Of a stretch of DNA of 64,000 nucleotides, positions 23,684 through 34,823 are shown piece after piece. The stretch lies in assembly GCA_022457155.1 (NCBI GenBank), contig JAJGOT010000289.1:313501-377500 (forward strand), read 5' to 3'. The position numbers and the translations under genes were made by a program. The notes under the pieces are model-generated. The model was not told where the DNA came from. It did not search any database and was given only the letters and a program-made list of their open reading frames with translations. The stretch is from Cladopsammia gracilis. Lineage: Eukaryota; Cnidaria; Anthozoa; Scleractinia; Dendrophylliidae. The stretch's first letter is position 1. Every line of letters begins with the position of its first letter.

Positions 23684-24151
23684 ACATGGACCCCAACATG
23701 TCTTACATTTTCCCTATCGACCATAAATAAGCAATCTGCTCCTGGCAGAGATCAACCTGTTTTAATCATTCCTAAATTCTCTACCGATAGCCGGTTATGT
23801 GTTGCAACAGTCCTGGGCGAATACATCAACCGTACCTCCTCGTTAAGGGGAGAGGAGCAGCAACTGTTTATTAGTTTTGTACAACCACACCATGGAGTAT
23901 CTAAGGACACTATTTCCAGATGGATAAGGAATGTCCTGCGTAAGGCCGGTACTGATACAACTTTGTTCAAGCCACACAGTACTCGAGCAGCATTCACAAG
24001 CAAAGCTCGCAGCTGCAATGTTTCTCTAGCTGCAATTATGAAAGCAGCAGGCTGGAGTAGCGACTGTGTTTTTAACAGATTTTACAATATGCCAGTTCAG
24101 TCCAATGATTTATCTGACAGTTTTGGCCATGTCATTCTTTCGGCTATGTAA
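23684..24151 (+). pseudogene. Tyrosine recombinase fragment (DIRS/Ngaro/Crypton type)
   Basis: Open in frame 2 from 23684 to stop TAA 24149-24151 with no ATG start. It reads PGRDQPVLIIPKF, RLCVATVLGEYINRTSSLRG, LFISFVQPHHGVSKDTISRW, KPHSTRAAFTSKA, AAGWSSDCVFNRFYNMPV. The H-S-T-R box (H-x-x-R), the following G-W and the Tyr of RFYN match the second half of a tyrosine recombinase active site. The N-terminal half with the first catalytic Arg is missing, so this is a 5'-truncated mobile-element remnant. It could also be an exon of a domesticated gene, but no splice signals support that. Confidence 0.65.
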
Positions 24152-24352
24152 ACCCAATCGTGGGACTATTTTTAATTGCTGTTATGACAGTAATATGTTA
24201 CCTGTCAAAAGTTATTTCTTTACACAGGTCTTACAAAGCCTGATGTACTTATAAGTGGACACGTACAATAAATTGTATTGACTGTTCTTGTCATTACTGA
24301 GTGACCACATGACTTTAAAATCTCGTGGAATCTCTGCAGTTGAATCGTGGTA

Positions 24353-24572
24353 CAAAACTAATTTCGATTTTGAGGCGTCAATACTGCATTATATTGACAG
24401 CGTTGGAAGAAAATATATTCTCCGTATTGGGCTCCGTCACTTCGCGACTCCGCCCAATACGGAATATATTTTCTCCCAACTAGCCGTCAATATAATTTTT
24501 TTATTTCATTTTATTTTTTATTTTCCATACTACAATAACACATTAATATAAGAAGAGTAGAGGTAACAATAT

Positions 24573-24606
<34 letters not shown>

Positions 24607-24745
24607 TAATTAGGCCTCCTCAGCTTTAGTTTTGTAAGATGACATTAACAAAATAAAAACATGACGACGGATACATTATTACAAAATAAATGGAAAGTTA
24701 CAAAAGTTACAAAATGAAAAGGAAAACTCAAAATCGAAATTAGTT
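24353..24745. mobile_element. Foldback element (copy A), split by another insertion
   Basis: Starts AAAACTAATTTCGATTTTG and ends with its complement CAAAATCGAAATTAGTTT. Inside is a strong hairpin at 24417-24475 with arms ATTCTCCGTATTGGGC and GCCCAATACGGAATATAT around a GC-rich loop. About 230 bp from 24496 to 24726 are absent from copy B (28190-28361) and look like a later insertion; they hold their own small hairpin GAGGAGGCCTAA/TTAGGCCTCCTC. Confidence 0.6.
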
Positions 24746-25929
24746 TATAGAAATTTGATGCTGATCACTGTATAGTATTGCCACAAGGGTACTACACAGG
24801 TTTCAATATTGATCATGATAGGTAATGACATGTCATGAAATATGTCTTTGCTAATTATGACTTACTTTTGACAACAGAAGACATTGCTGCCTCAGGATGG
24901 GAGTATCAGCTGACAGTCGATTTTCCGTCAGTCTACTCAACTGAGCTGAGATAATAAACAAGCACCAGCAACTTGCAATAATATTATTAGCCATCAACAG
25001 GTAAAGAGACTGTAAAAGAGAATGTAAACCTCATGATTTAAATAGATTTGTTATTCAATTAAGTGGTAAATGATTTATGCAATATGGTTCAAACATTTAC
25101 CAGGACACCCAGGAATTTCATATATGGAAAATGAAATGGTTCATGTCAGCATTTGTTCCTTACACTTTCCATTCTATTTCAGGAACAGATAACATATCCT
25201 TCATTGACATGAAATTCTTCATCCATTTAGTCACCAGTATGAAAGGTGATGTTTTCTATGCAGAATGTACCTGAACAGACAGCATTATTGACCATTTCAG
25301 TGATGAAAAGGTAAAATTAATGTTATAACTAAGAAAGACTTATCATTGTACTTACATGTAAATGCAAGGCTGTTACTTGTTATTATCTAGAGCAGATTGA
25401 CCCTTGAAAATATTTCTTTTGGTGTAAAGTTAGTGGCAATCTAAAATGTGATACTTACAGTCATCCAAGTCTTGGCATTCGGTTTTCACAATATTTTTTT
25501 GTACTTGATGTGCGAAGGCTGCCTACAAGAATTTAAATGGAAAAGGAGTTAGTTTCTAAAGATTGGGAGAGTTAAACATATTATGACAATTGGTTTTATT
25601 AAATGAGCTGTAAATTGCCCACCATATAGAAATTCTGACATGCAATGCCATTCTTTCATTGGCATATATTTTGCTTTAATTTGCTAGTAACTAATTATAA
25701 TCTTCCAGGAACTGAATAACTACGAAAGCATTCATGACTCCTTCGAAAGTGAAGCAAAAGACAGCCTATAACATGTGTATATATACCTATCCAAAGGCAT
25801 TGTCCAGGAAATGTTACACCATGCATATCTGAACTTCAAGACTACTTTGGACTAATTGCACAAGTTTATTACAATAAATAAAGGTGTAGTGAAGAACTAA
25901 ATTCTTGAACAAGGGAAGATGCTGATTCA
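24746..25929. other. Non-coding stretch, nothing recognised
   Basis: AT-rich with no motif-bearing frame, RNA gene or repeat ends found. Confidence 0.45.
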
Positions 25930-27005
25930 AGGCTTGTTCTCTGACATTGTGTTGTGCTGTAAGACCAGACAAATTTGCTCCTCACTGTCATTATCCATCC
26001 AGGTGTAAATAGGAAGCTGATGATCTGCTAGGAGTAATTCTTTTTACAGACTAGTATCCCATCCTGGGGGTAAATGTGATGATCATAGCTGCTTCATGTT
26101 ACAATAACTGGAAATAAATCTTGATTTAATGACAAACTATGCTCCATGCTTTATAGAGATTGGAAGAAGCTTCTCCACACCTTAATTGTTAACATGATAA
26201 AGTCATTTGAGATTCACTGCCTTCATTATTGATTTAACATTATTCACTCAAAGATATCTCTGACTACTACTCAAGAAAGTGTATTAATCACAAGTGGTCA
26301 TGAACATGAGGTCATGTTAAGTAATAACTCTTAAAAATACCCCCTTTAGAAATCTCAGTCATGAGGTCATTAACAGCCCTTCTTATTAATACCTTAAAAG
26401 AGTGAAAGGAATGATGCAAAGCTCATGCAGTGATATCAACTGAATTGATCAATGCATTGATCAATGCAGTTTAACTAACTATATATTCATGAATTTGATC
26501 TCACAAAAAAAACAAGAAGGGGTTGGGGTACATTTCTCATAGAATATAATCACTTAACATTGAGCTTCCATCATTCTTTTTACTGTCATAATAAGTATCA
26601 TGATTCATTGACAACCTTAAAATAAAATTAGGCATCCTCATCTGAACCTCCAGTACATTTTCTTGAGCAGCAGTCAAGTATATCTATGAGTGAATAATGT
26701 TAAAGCAATAATTAAGGCAGTCAATCTCAAATGATTTTATCATGTTAATGTTTTAAAGGTATGAAAAAGATTCTTCCAATCTCATGAAGCAGCAGTTAGG
26801 AGCATATAGTTTGTCATCAAATCAGTAAATATTTTCAGTTATTATAACGCCAAGCAGCAACGATCATCACGTTTACCTCCAAGATGGGATGCTAGTATGT
26901 CCAAAGCATTACCCCTAGCATTGCGTTTGGTTTTCTTAGTGGAAAGAGATAACATGCAGAAAAAGAGTCTTGTCTATGAACACAACACAATGGCCGTGAC
27001 CAGGG
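25930..27005. mobile_element. Large imperfect palindrome (about 1.07 kb)
   Basis: The left half 25930-26443 and the right half 26466-27005 are diverged inverted copies. For example CATTGTGTTGTG, AGTATCCCATCC and CATGATAAAGTCATTTGAGAT on the left have complements in order on the right. The centre is a perfect 22-bp palindrome at 26444-26465. No coding frame. Most likely a foldback transposon or an old inverted duplication. Confidence 0.6.
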
Positions 27006-27024
27006 CTGGAATCACTGACCTTAA

Positions 27025-27273
27025 GGGCCCAATTGTTCTAATGCCAATTAGTGCTTATTCGGGATAAAACTCGACTGAAGTTTGATATCTTTTGTTTAAA
27101 GGTTTTTAGCTTAAAAACTACACCTGAATAAGCCAAATGAAAGCCAAAACTACTTAAGGGGTAAAAATACTTCGGAAAAATCTCCATTCATTTGATTAAT
27201 TATTTAACTATGGAATCAAAATAAAGACACTAATCCTGGGTTAAGCTTAATCATGCTTTGAACAACCTGGCCC
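27025..27273. mobile_element. MITE with GGGCC ends
   Basis: Left end GGGCCCAATTGTTCTAATGC; right end complementary as GGGCCAGGTTGTTCAAAGCA. Both continue into ATTA-rich inverted sequence. Non-coding, about 250 bp. Confidence 0.5.
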
Positions 27274-27822
27274 AGGGCAAAAGTTCACACCCACACTCCA
27301 AGACAAAGTGAAATCATATTTAAACATCTCGTGGTTAAACTCTAACAAAAATTTCAAACAATGTTGAGCTTGGAACATCTGCATTCTTCTTCATTAATGC
27401 CTGCAAAGGTGATAATCTTAAAACGTAACATAATAAGCAATAACCTACTAATCAGTAATGCAACAAGAGAAATGACAGATGATTCAAGCAAAAGGGACCT
27501 TACCTTTTTTCTACGGTCCAGTACAGAACTCAATAGCTAAATGAATTTGGAATATGTCAAGTCTTCTTGAAAGCCATTATTTGGGTCATCATGGCCGAGA
27601 AACATTGTGTGACTACCTAAATAATTGCTGTGTAAGAAAATGATAAAGTGTAGTTAAGTCGATGAATGTAACTTTTTGTATATCTATTTGTTAAATGATT
27701 AAATAATGATATGGACAAAGTTTAACTGGTGTGAGTATGTTATTGTTTTTTTGTCTTTCAAGACTTTGGATAATAATATTGTAGAGACATTCTCATAGAC
27801 AAATTCAGCTAACGCATTGTTA
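27274..27822. other. Non-coding stretch, nothing recognised
   Basis: AT-rich; nothing supported. Confidence 0.45.
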
Positions 27823-27910
27823 TACCCAATTCAAACTTTTTGGGGTTAGAACTCTTATTATATGGAAATATTGTGAACAAAGGATATTCCCAGAAGGTTT
27901 GAATTGGGTA
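27823..27910. repeat. Short inverted repeat
   Basis: TACCCAATTCAAACTTTTTGG on the left end and CCAGAAGGTTTGAATTGGGTA on the right form about 20-bp arms around 45 bp. Possibly a tiny MITE. Confidence 0.5.
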
Positions 27911-28189
27911 CCACCTCAGAATTTTTGCGTTATTTACTCATTTTTTTGACGTTTGTAACTTTGAAAAAGTTCGAAAAAACGCTCTATCAAATTTGTTCTA
28001 TTTCAGTGACAATTTATAGTGTGAAAAAGTCCATGTTTTTTTAAACTTTTTTGCTAAACAAATACATGATAACACATACAAAACGTCGTGTACGTCAGCT
28101 CGTGACTAGTAATAATTTCAGTTTTGATCAGCACAAGTTATCTTCAGTTTTGCTTTCTTTTTGCCCGAAAAACAGTTGAATCGTGACAC

Positions 28190-28361
28190 AAAACTAATTT
28201 CGATTTTGAGACGGCAATACTGCATTATATTGAAGGCGTTGAAAGAAAATATATTCTCCATATTGCGCTCCGTCGCTTCGCGACTCCGCCCAATACGGAT
28301 TTTTCTCCCAACTAGTCGTCAATATAATGCAGCACTGCCGTCTCAAAATCAAAATTAGTTT
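28190..28361. mobile_element. Foldback element (copy B, uninterrupted)
   Basis: A 172-bp foldback. The outer left arm carries AAACTAATTTCGATTTTGAG and ACGGCAATACTGCATTATA; the right arm carries TATAATGCAGCACTGCCGT and CTCAAAATCAAAATTAGTTT. The loop GCTCCGTCGCTTCGCGACTC is itself GC-rich and dyadic. Same family as 24353-24745. Confidence 0.7.
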
Positions 28362-29523
28362 ATAGTATTACAGCAAATTTATGCAGTACATATAGTAAAC
28401 TATAATAATTATTATAGACAGTGACTGGAAGTCAATTCAAGCTTATTGTAATAGCTTCCTGTAGACTCCTAATCACATTTAATACAGCTTATTAGAACCA
28501 ATCATTGTAAATTAACTTATAGGTGTGATGGAAGTAAAATAAATTTGAAAACTGAAAGTTGATCCCAGACATCCTTTGAAATGGCTTGAAAATCACTTTG
28601 TTCAAGGACTGTTGGTCTCACTTTCATGCTTGACTAAATATGTTGAGATTTTATCCACAATCAATCTTGCACTTAGCAAAATTTTGATCTTTTATTTTTT
28701 TTTATAAGATCAGGTGAAACCAACAGTAGATGAAACAGACTGATTTCTAAGCCCTTGCAAAGGACATCTTGGATCAACCCTGTCTGGTCCATTTGTGTGT
28801 GTGAGGGAAAGAAACCTTTTATATCATTATTAATTATCATATGACCCATACAGCCCTGCCTGCCTTTTCTTTGCAAAACCATGCATATGTGCAAGCTGGA
28901 CCTAAAAAAGCTGTCAGCTAGGCCCATACTGCACCAGCATTTTTTCTGTCCTTGTATGTTAAAATTTGAAACAATTTTGTCTCCAGATTGGATTAGGAAA
29001 ATATTTGGCTATCTCATTACCTTAAGCCAAATGCTTTACCATCCACTCTGCCCTCCCACTCAGTCAAATAAGTATGCACATTGATTATTCAAAACCATCT
29101 TGCTTCCAGTTTTCCCAGCAGACAAAACAAACAACATTCTCATACTCATTAATAATTCCTCATGATCATTTCGAACAAAGAAAATCTTAAGTGTGACAGC
29201 AGTTTGGAAATCTGGTCTTAATTACACTGTGGCATAGATTTTGGCAATTTTATTTATGTTTTCTCTGTATTTAATAGTCAGTTTTACATGCTATATCAAA
29301 CACTAAAGGGAAAAAAGTGTGTTTCATCAGATATTCAAACACCAAGAAGTGGGTTAAAAATCTCAGTGAGCTGCACCTTGTTTATACACCTTTTTCCAAA
29401 ATGGTGGGCAATTTATTATTCTTTGTATGCATGTCAATTAGCCCTCTGCCTCATTTTCGTGTGAAAATTCTGTTATATTTTGCACATGCTGATGAGGCAA
29501 CGAGGACTAATTAACATACATAT
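28362..29523. other. Non-coding stretch, nothing recognised
   Basis: AT-rich; no coding, RNA or repeat feature supported. Confidence 0.45.
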
Positions 29524-29970
29524 AGAGCAGTTTTCAATTGAGTGTGAAAGGTAATTACAGTTACAATTTCTGAGTTACGTTGCGCCTCATTGTCAAAGCG
29601 AGGCTAGGTGCCCAACCTTTCATATGAAAATAAGTTTTCATTCACATGCAAATGATTCAATTTGCATATGAAAGGTTTCGCACCTAGCCTTGCTTTGATA
29701 GAGAGGCTAAAGGCAACTTGGAAATGGCCTATTGCTTTGGTTTTTCATTGCTACGCTTTGTGATTGGCTAAAGAATCTCATGCCACTTTCTTGACCAATC
29801 AGAAGTAAAACCAATTGTGACTTGCTGGCATGCATTTTCCTGTGCTCGGTACCATCAACATGTAATTGCTTCGAGCTCCGATTGGTTCATTGGATTGTTT
29901 ACGACTGCTGTGATTGGTGAAAGTAATTACTTTGGTTTTGGTTTTACCACACTCAATTGAAAATTGCTCT
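29524..29970. mobile_element. MITE with CAATTGAGTGTG ends, carrying a nested foldback
   Basis: Ends AGAGCAGTTTTCAATTGAGT and ACTCAATTGAAAATTGCTCT are inverted repeats; internal GATTGGTT/AACCAATC and AAAACCAAAG blocks are shared with the MITE at 42025-42310. Between 29561 and 29735 lies a decayed copy of the hairpin element found at 63201-63373. Confidence 0.65.
29561..29735. mobile_element. Nested foldback MITE (GGCCATTTCC family)
   Basis: Arms share GCGAGGCTAGGTGC and ACCTTTCATATG on the left and the diverged complements CATATGAAAGGTT and GCACCTAGCCTTGC on the right. The right end reads GGAAATGGCCTATTG. Same family as 63201-63373. Confidence 0.55.
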
Positions 29971-30797
29971 AAAAGAATAAAATTGACCACCATTTTGGAA
30001 TAAGGTGTATTCAACCCACTTCTCTTGCAATGTTTTGGATAGATGAAACACTTCCTCAACTGACTGATCAGAGCATGCATATGGATTAATGACCATTGCA
30101 GAAAATTCAATTACTACAAGATGTACAAGTGTAACTGAACTATTTTTGACAAATAGCTGACAAGACAATAGTACATTATAGTACCATACTAAGACTCAAC
30201 TTAAACTATTAAACATGACTACAACTACATAATACTGAACAGAAAACCACAGATGACAACTGGGTCAGGAAAATCTCTTCCTGTCCCTTAGGCAAGACTA
30301 AAAACCCAGTACAAAGAGATCTATCAGAGCCAGCCAAGGACAATATCAGAAGAATAACTTCTACCAGCTATACAGTCCAGCTCAGCTACAATGTACAACA
30401 GACAGTAACTTGACTAAAGATATGGCAGGCACTTAAATGACTGAAAATCAACAAAGACATTGTCATATTACAGGCAGACAAAGGACGACTGTTGCTATGG
30501 ACAAAACAGACTACTATGAAAAAATGGACATTTTTTAAGGACTTGACACGCCTATGAAGAACTAAAATGAGACCCGACTCCTGCACTTCAAAGAAGACTT
30601 AATGGTAAACTATTTGGTCTTGACAATATATGCTACTACCGACTGAGAAGTTCTGTACTACAACCACCAAAACTGTATGGACTACTGGTTCCTGACCTCA
30701 TACCAACTGTCTATTGGTACTTGACTACTATACTGCAATCCTTAACAGATAAATCTAGAAACAATCTACTGAGAACTTTAACTGAGCTGAACTGAGA

Positions 30798-30986
30798 ATG
30801 GATGCTATCAAGACAGTACATATACCAGACAACCACAAATTAGTGTCTTTTGATGTGAAATCACTGTTCACAACTATTCTGCTTCAACTGGCTCAAGATT
30901 GTACTGAGACAGCCATCATTACTTTTAAACTACCACTATTAAACAGACAACAACATGGACTTAGAGTGATTTTACTTAGACCATGA
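30798..30986 (+). pseudogene. Reverse transcriptase fragment of PLE 2
   Basis: About 62 codons open, with NHKLVSFDVKSLFTTILLQL followed by QDCTETAI. The F-D-V-K-S-L-F-T block is RT motif A of Penelope-like elements. The continuing RT blocks (GSLSVVE and YIDD) are present downstream in other frames. Confidence 0.65.
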
Positions 30987-31322
30987 AACAGTACACAAAA
31001 CAGCTACAGGAACAGCCATAGGCTCACTGTCTGTTGTTGAGATGCTAAAATAATATTGTTATGCAAACATTAAACATGCAGGAACAAGCCCTTGCCACAT
31101 ACAAACAGTGCTACTTTGGTTATGCTACATAGATGACACATCAAATGCCAACTATGATCTTGTACCAACAGATTACTAGACCAGTTATCATACAACCAAT
31201 ACAATCTTTCACAAGACGAGCGCAACTAGTTTGCGACTCTGACAGCTTAATTGACAAAACCAGGTATCTTAACAATGTTTTAAGTAGGAACAACTTACTA
31301 CAACCCAGACTTTATTTGTTAA

Positions 31323-32116
31323 GGTGGCTCCATATTGTTCAGCCCTCTCATCTTTTGCATGCCATTACAGCTAGCCTGATGGTGTGGCTAAAAATCTTTT
31401 ACTTGAAACCAGTAAATCTTTTATCAGTCAACAAAGTGGTATCCAAACGACATCATCATTCTTTGCCATGGGAACAAGAAAAGAGGTAAAAAATACACTA
31501 TTTTGGACCATTTGAGGCTAATAACTTATAAATTGCACGGTGAAAGTTTTTGTTTTCGGTACATTTTTGTTTAGTTGGCAAGAGAAACATTTTAACAGTT
31601 TTTTAAAAAAATTCTGTACATAGTGTTCAGAGCTACCTTAAATTTGTGTAAAAATGACATATCTTTGAATCCTATGTACAGATTTTTTCAAAATTGGCAC
31701 AAATGTTTGTCATGTTTATAAGACGAAGTTACAGCTATTTCAATTAACGTCGGATGAAAAAGGCGAAAAGCCAAGACCGCAAGGTAGTATGGGATTTTTA
31801 TGCAATGGTTATTTACAACTACCCATACTACCTTACGGTCTTGGCTTTGAGCTTTCATCCAACAACGTTAATTGAAATAGCTGTATATAAAAATCAAAAT
31901 TTCACCGAGCAGTTTTAAAGTTATTAGCCACAAAAGGTTGAAAATGGGGTCTTTTTGGCCTCTTTTTGTGTTGCCATAGTAAGAAATTTTGATGTCGTAG
32001 CCACTAAAATTTGTTCAATGGTTAAGTGTTTAAAAACCTGCACTAAACGTTTTCTCTCAACTTTACTGGTGTAGCTGTGATTGAATATGGGAATGTTTAA
32101 ACTATTAGGAGCCACC
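31323..32116. mobile_element. TTAA-target foldback MITE inside PLE 2
   Basis: Flanked by TTAA at 31319-31322 and 32117-32120. Ends AAGGTGGCTCC and GGAGCCACCTT. The two halves are diverged inverted copies, e.g. GGCTAATAACTTATAAATTG on the left against AGTTATTAGCC on the right. TTAA target and AAGG ends fit Kolobok or piggyBac-type MITEs. It splits PLE 2 exactly at a TTAA that the related element at 51.7 kb shows as TTAA-like continuous sequence. A second hairpin element is nested at 31731-31884. Confidence 0.75.
31731..31884. mobile_element. Hairpin MITE nested in the TTAA MITE
   Basis: Arms of about 60 bp: ACAGCTATTTCAATTAACGT, GCCAAGACCGCAAGGTAGTA on the left; TACTACCTTACGGTCTTGGC, AACGTTAATTGAAATAGCTG on the right. 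This makes a third layer: hairpin in TTAA MITE in PLE 2. Alternatively it could be the folded centre of the host MITE. Confidence 0.6.
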
Positions 32117-32490
32117 TTAAATGCAATGCTTACAAAAACAAAATGAACCTAACACAACAAATGTGAAACCTGTCACCGCAGTAACAACACCTTGCATCGA
32201 GGGCAATTTGGAGACTATTGCACAGATCCTACAACATCCATGTCACTCTCAAACCAACTTTCCGACAACTACAAACAAATGTAAAAGACAAAGATGGACC
32301 TAACAACAGACAAGGAGCAGCATATACAAGATGAAAAACTGCGAATGCCAGGCTTCTTACTTCAGTGAGACTGGCAGCAATTTGAACACCTCAACTAAAC
32401 CCAAACGGGCAAGGAAAGATGGTGAAGACAATCGCATCAGAATTGACTGGGACTCAGTTGAATGCGTTATAACAGTACAGACTACTACAA

Positions 32491-32655
32491 TAGCCGCGAT
32501 TACACATTTCAACTTTTACCTAGGTAAATTCAAAATAACAATAGCCACTGCACGATTAATTTTAAATAACAATAGCCACTGAACGCTTTTTATGGCCTTG
32601 GCTATTGTTATTTTGCATTTACCTAGGTAAAAGTTGCAACATGTAACCACAGCTA
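32491..32655. mobile_element. Hairpin MITE inside PLE 2
   Basis: Ends TAGCCGCGATTACACATTTC and GTTGCAACATGTAACCACAGCTA-type complement; inner arms AACTTTTACCTAGGTAAA and AATAACAATAGCCA with matching complements. It interrupts the 3' coding end of PLE 2 after CTACTACAA. Confidence 0.65.
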
Positions 32656-32916
32656 ATGACTCACTCTAGAAAGTAGGTTTCCTAACTTAGAACAAACTCT
32701 ACTGAACTGATGCCAACAGACTACAAACAACTTGAACAGAACAGACAATAGACTGAACTCACCGACAAATTCGACCAACAGTGCACCACTGACGAGTCTC
32801 GACAGTCGCTGACATGAATAAACTGACAGCAACAACTAGACATTAATACCATCAACTGATGGTTCACAGTTAACATCAATCAAAATGATTTCTGCTCAGG
32901 TTGTCTAAACATCAAT

Positions 32917-33252
32917 AGGGAGCTTTTAAAGCAACTATGATGGTGATGGCAGTGAGAACGGCACAAAACGATAGGTTAAATGAGGGAAAACAATGCCTCT
33001 GCATGGGGTTTTACATTTTGGTACATTTCTTTGCTGTTCCCTGCAAAACAACAATGTCAAATTATAGGTTTTGTGGAGAACGTAAACACATGACGGTTAA
33101 TTATTTTTTTTCCTCCATTTGAATGGGAAAGCCATCCATTCAAATTCAGCTCCTGGACAATCCAGTCACAATGGATAAACTAAACAAATTGGAACAACTG
33201 CAAAGTAGTTTAAAATAGTGCAAATCCTTTTTTCAAGTAACATTTTCTCCCT
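32917..33252. mobile_element. MITE with AGGGAG/CTCCCT ends inside the PLE 2 ribozyme remnant
   Basis: Flanked by AAT at 32914-32916 and 33253-33255. Internal phrases GAACGGCACAAAACGATAGG and TTTGTGGAGAACGTAAACAC belong to a MITE I recognise as common in corals. Left of it lies the diverged ribozyme phrase CTGCTCAGGTTGTCTAAACA; right of it the terminus continues as GTCAGCAACAACAA. Confidence 0.65.
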
Positions 33253-33348
33253 AATGTCAGCAACAACAAATATTTTCAGAACTACACTAACCCGGACGAT
33301 CACACTCAACATGCTACTAATCCTCCTGGGTTCAAACCATTTACAATG

Positions 33349-34295
33349 TCGCTCTTCCTTGTGTTTGATATATTTCTTCTCAAACTCATTAATAATTAAT
33401 AAAGTGACCAGCCAATAAATGACGTTCATTTGGGTCAGGTGGATGAGTCTTGATACCCAGTGAAACACCAGATCAAGATCTTAAGGGTTTTGACTTCAGT
33501 TCAAAACCGTGTTTGATCTCAAATCAAAAACTTGCATATTAATGAGTTTTGCAACAATACATGTTATTCCACTTTAGTTACATGTTAGTCCTTTCTCGGT
33601 CTTCAAATGTAAGCCCTTACGTGTGCCATCTTTCGATTCCACGTCCAATGCTCGGTGAAACAGAGCAAACCTTCAAAACAATAATCTGAGTATTATAATT
33701 TGAACTTCAACATGACATCGACATTTTAATTAAAAAAAAAATGGACCATTTTTCTCACCTTCGGTCGCCATTATCAATAGGATTTAATGCTTCAGCACCT
33801 TTTTTCTCTTTTAGAAAGCGTCGGATACTGCATATAATGCCACAAACAGTCTTTGGTGGATATCTCTCTCACGACTTTTTGGCCGTGTCCATAACAAATT
33901 TGCTAAGCCAATAATTCGAACTCAATGCATCCGTTTCTTCAATACAAGCAGAAAGTGACATTATCTTGTGTAAATCATAGTCCTTAAACATTCCTCTCGA
34001 ATCTCAGGGAACAGGAACTTGAACCGTCCGAGAAGTTTGCCATTCGTAGAAAATAGATGTTGCCTATTTGTTTTTTATATTTTGTTGACGGGGAAATAGC
34101 TTTATCGACCAGATTTTCTTCTTCAACAACCATTTTAGCCTCCCAAAACCGAGACGCTTCTGCTTCGCACATGGTCTCATACCAAATGGTGAAACACAAC
34201 AAGCTCGATAAAATTATCCATGTGACGGCATTTAAAAAGGACAAAGCCAAAAACACTAAGACTGAATAATTCTGTATTGTTTCATTTGAGAAGCC
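33349..34295. other. Non-coding stretch, nothing recognised
   Basis: No supported coding, RNA or repeat feature. The opposed short frames at 33984-34269 have no motif. Confidence 0.45.
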
Positions 34296-34442
34296 AGATC
34301 AAAAACTTGTGCTTCGGGTTTGATCGGGGCATCCAAACACCTTGAAACAATAAAAGCACTCGGCCGAAGCTGCCTCGTGCTTTCATTGCTTCACGGTGTT
34401 TGGATGGCCCAATCAAACCCTCGCACTCGTTGTTGATCTATT
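34296..34442. mobile_element. Foldback MITE
   Basis: Arms of about 60 bp: AGATCAAAAACTTGTGCTTC and CATCCAAACACCTTGAA on the left; TTCACGGTGTTTGGATG and GTTGTTGATCT on the right, loop CGGCCGAAGCTGCC. Non-coding. Confidence 0.6.
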
Positions 34443-34823
34443 ACATCACAGTTACATATAGTGTAACAGTCAGAGTAAGAAAGTTGAAGAAATTATGATT
34501 CTAGATGATCAGTATCAGACCCCATTGTAAAGGAGTGCCCAGAGTGAATACATGTATTAGGCAGCCACGATGGCCATTGAAAAAAAAAAAAAAGAATTCA
34601 AGCTCGTGGAAACTCTTTGCAATTGTTCCAATTTGTGAAATTTGTCTATAACATACCTGCAATAGCCCAGGAGCTGAATTTGTAGGGGCAGCTTTCAAGT
34701 TCAAATAGTGAAAGTAAAAAAAACCTATAATTGATGATATTGTTTGCAGGGAATGGCAAACTGTCAAACACATATGCAGAGGTATTGTAATAGTATGTTT
34801 TGTGCCAAACAACAACTTGTCCC
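34443..34823. other. Non-coding stretch, nothing recognised
   Basis: Contains an A-run near 34578-34591; nothing else supported. Confidence 0.45.

Larger units (their letters stand above)
30300..33348 (+). mobile_element. Decayed Penelope-like element (PLE 2)
   Basis: Fragments in order: VILQADKGR (about 30460-30490), HKLVSFDVKSLFT (30834-30872) with the RT motif A Asp, TAIGSLSVVE (about 31010-31040), YIDD at 31126-31137, then the RT-to-endonuclease linker QLVCDSDSL. After an insertion come remnants of the GIY-YIG domain (32312-32390). The 3' end TCCTGGGTTCAAACCATTTACAATG-type sequence stops at 33348, matching the end of the 50949-52138 element. Many indels and stops. Part of the RT after YIDD is deleted. 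The 5' boundary is uncertain. Three later elements interrupt it directly: 31323-32116, 32491-32655 and 32917-33252. Confidence 0.75.
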
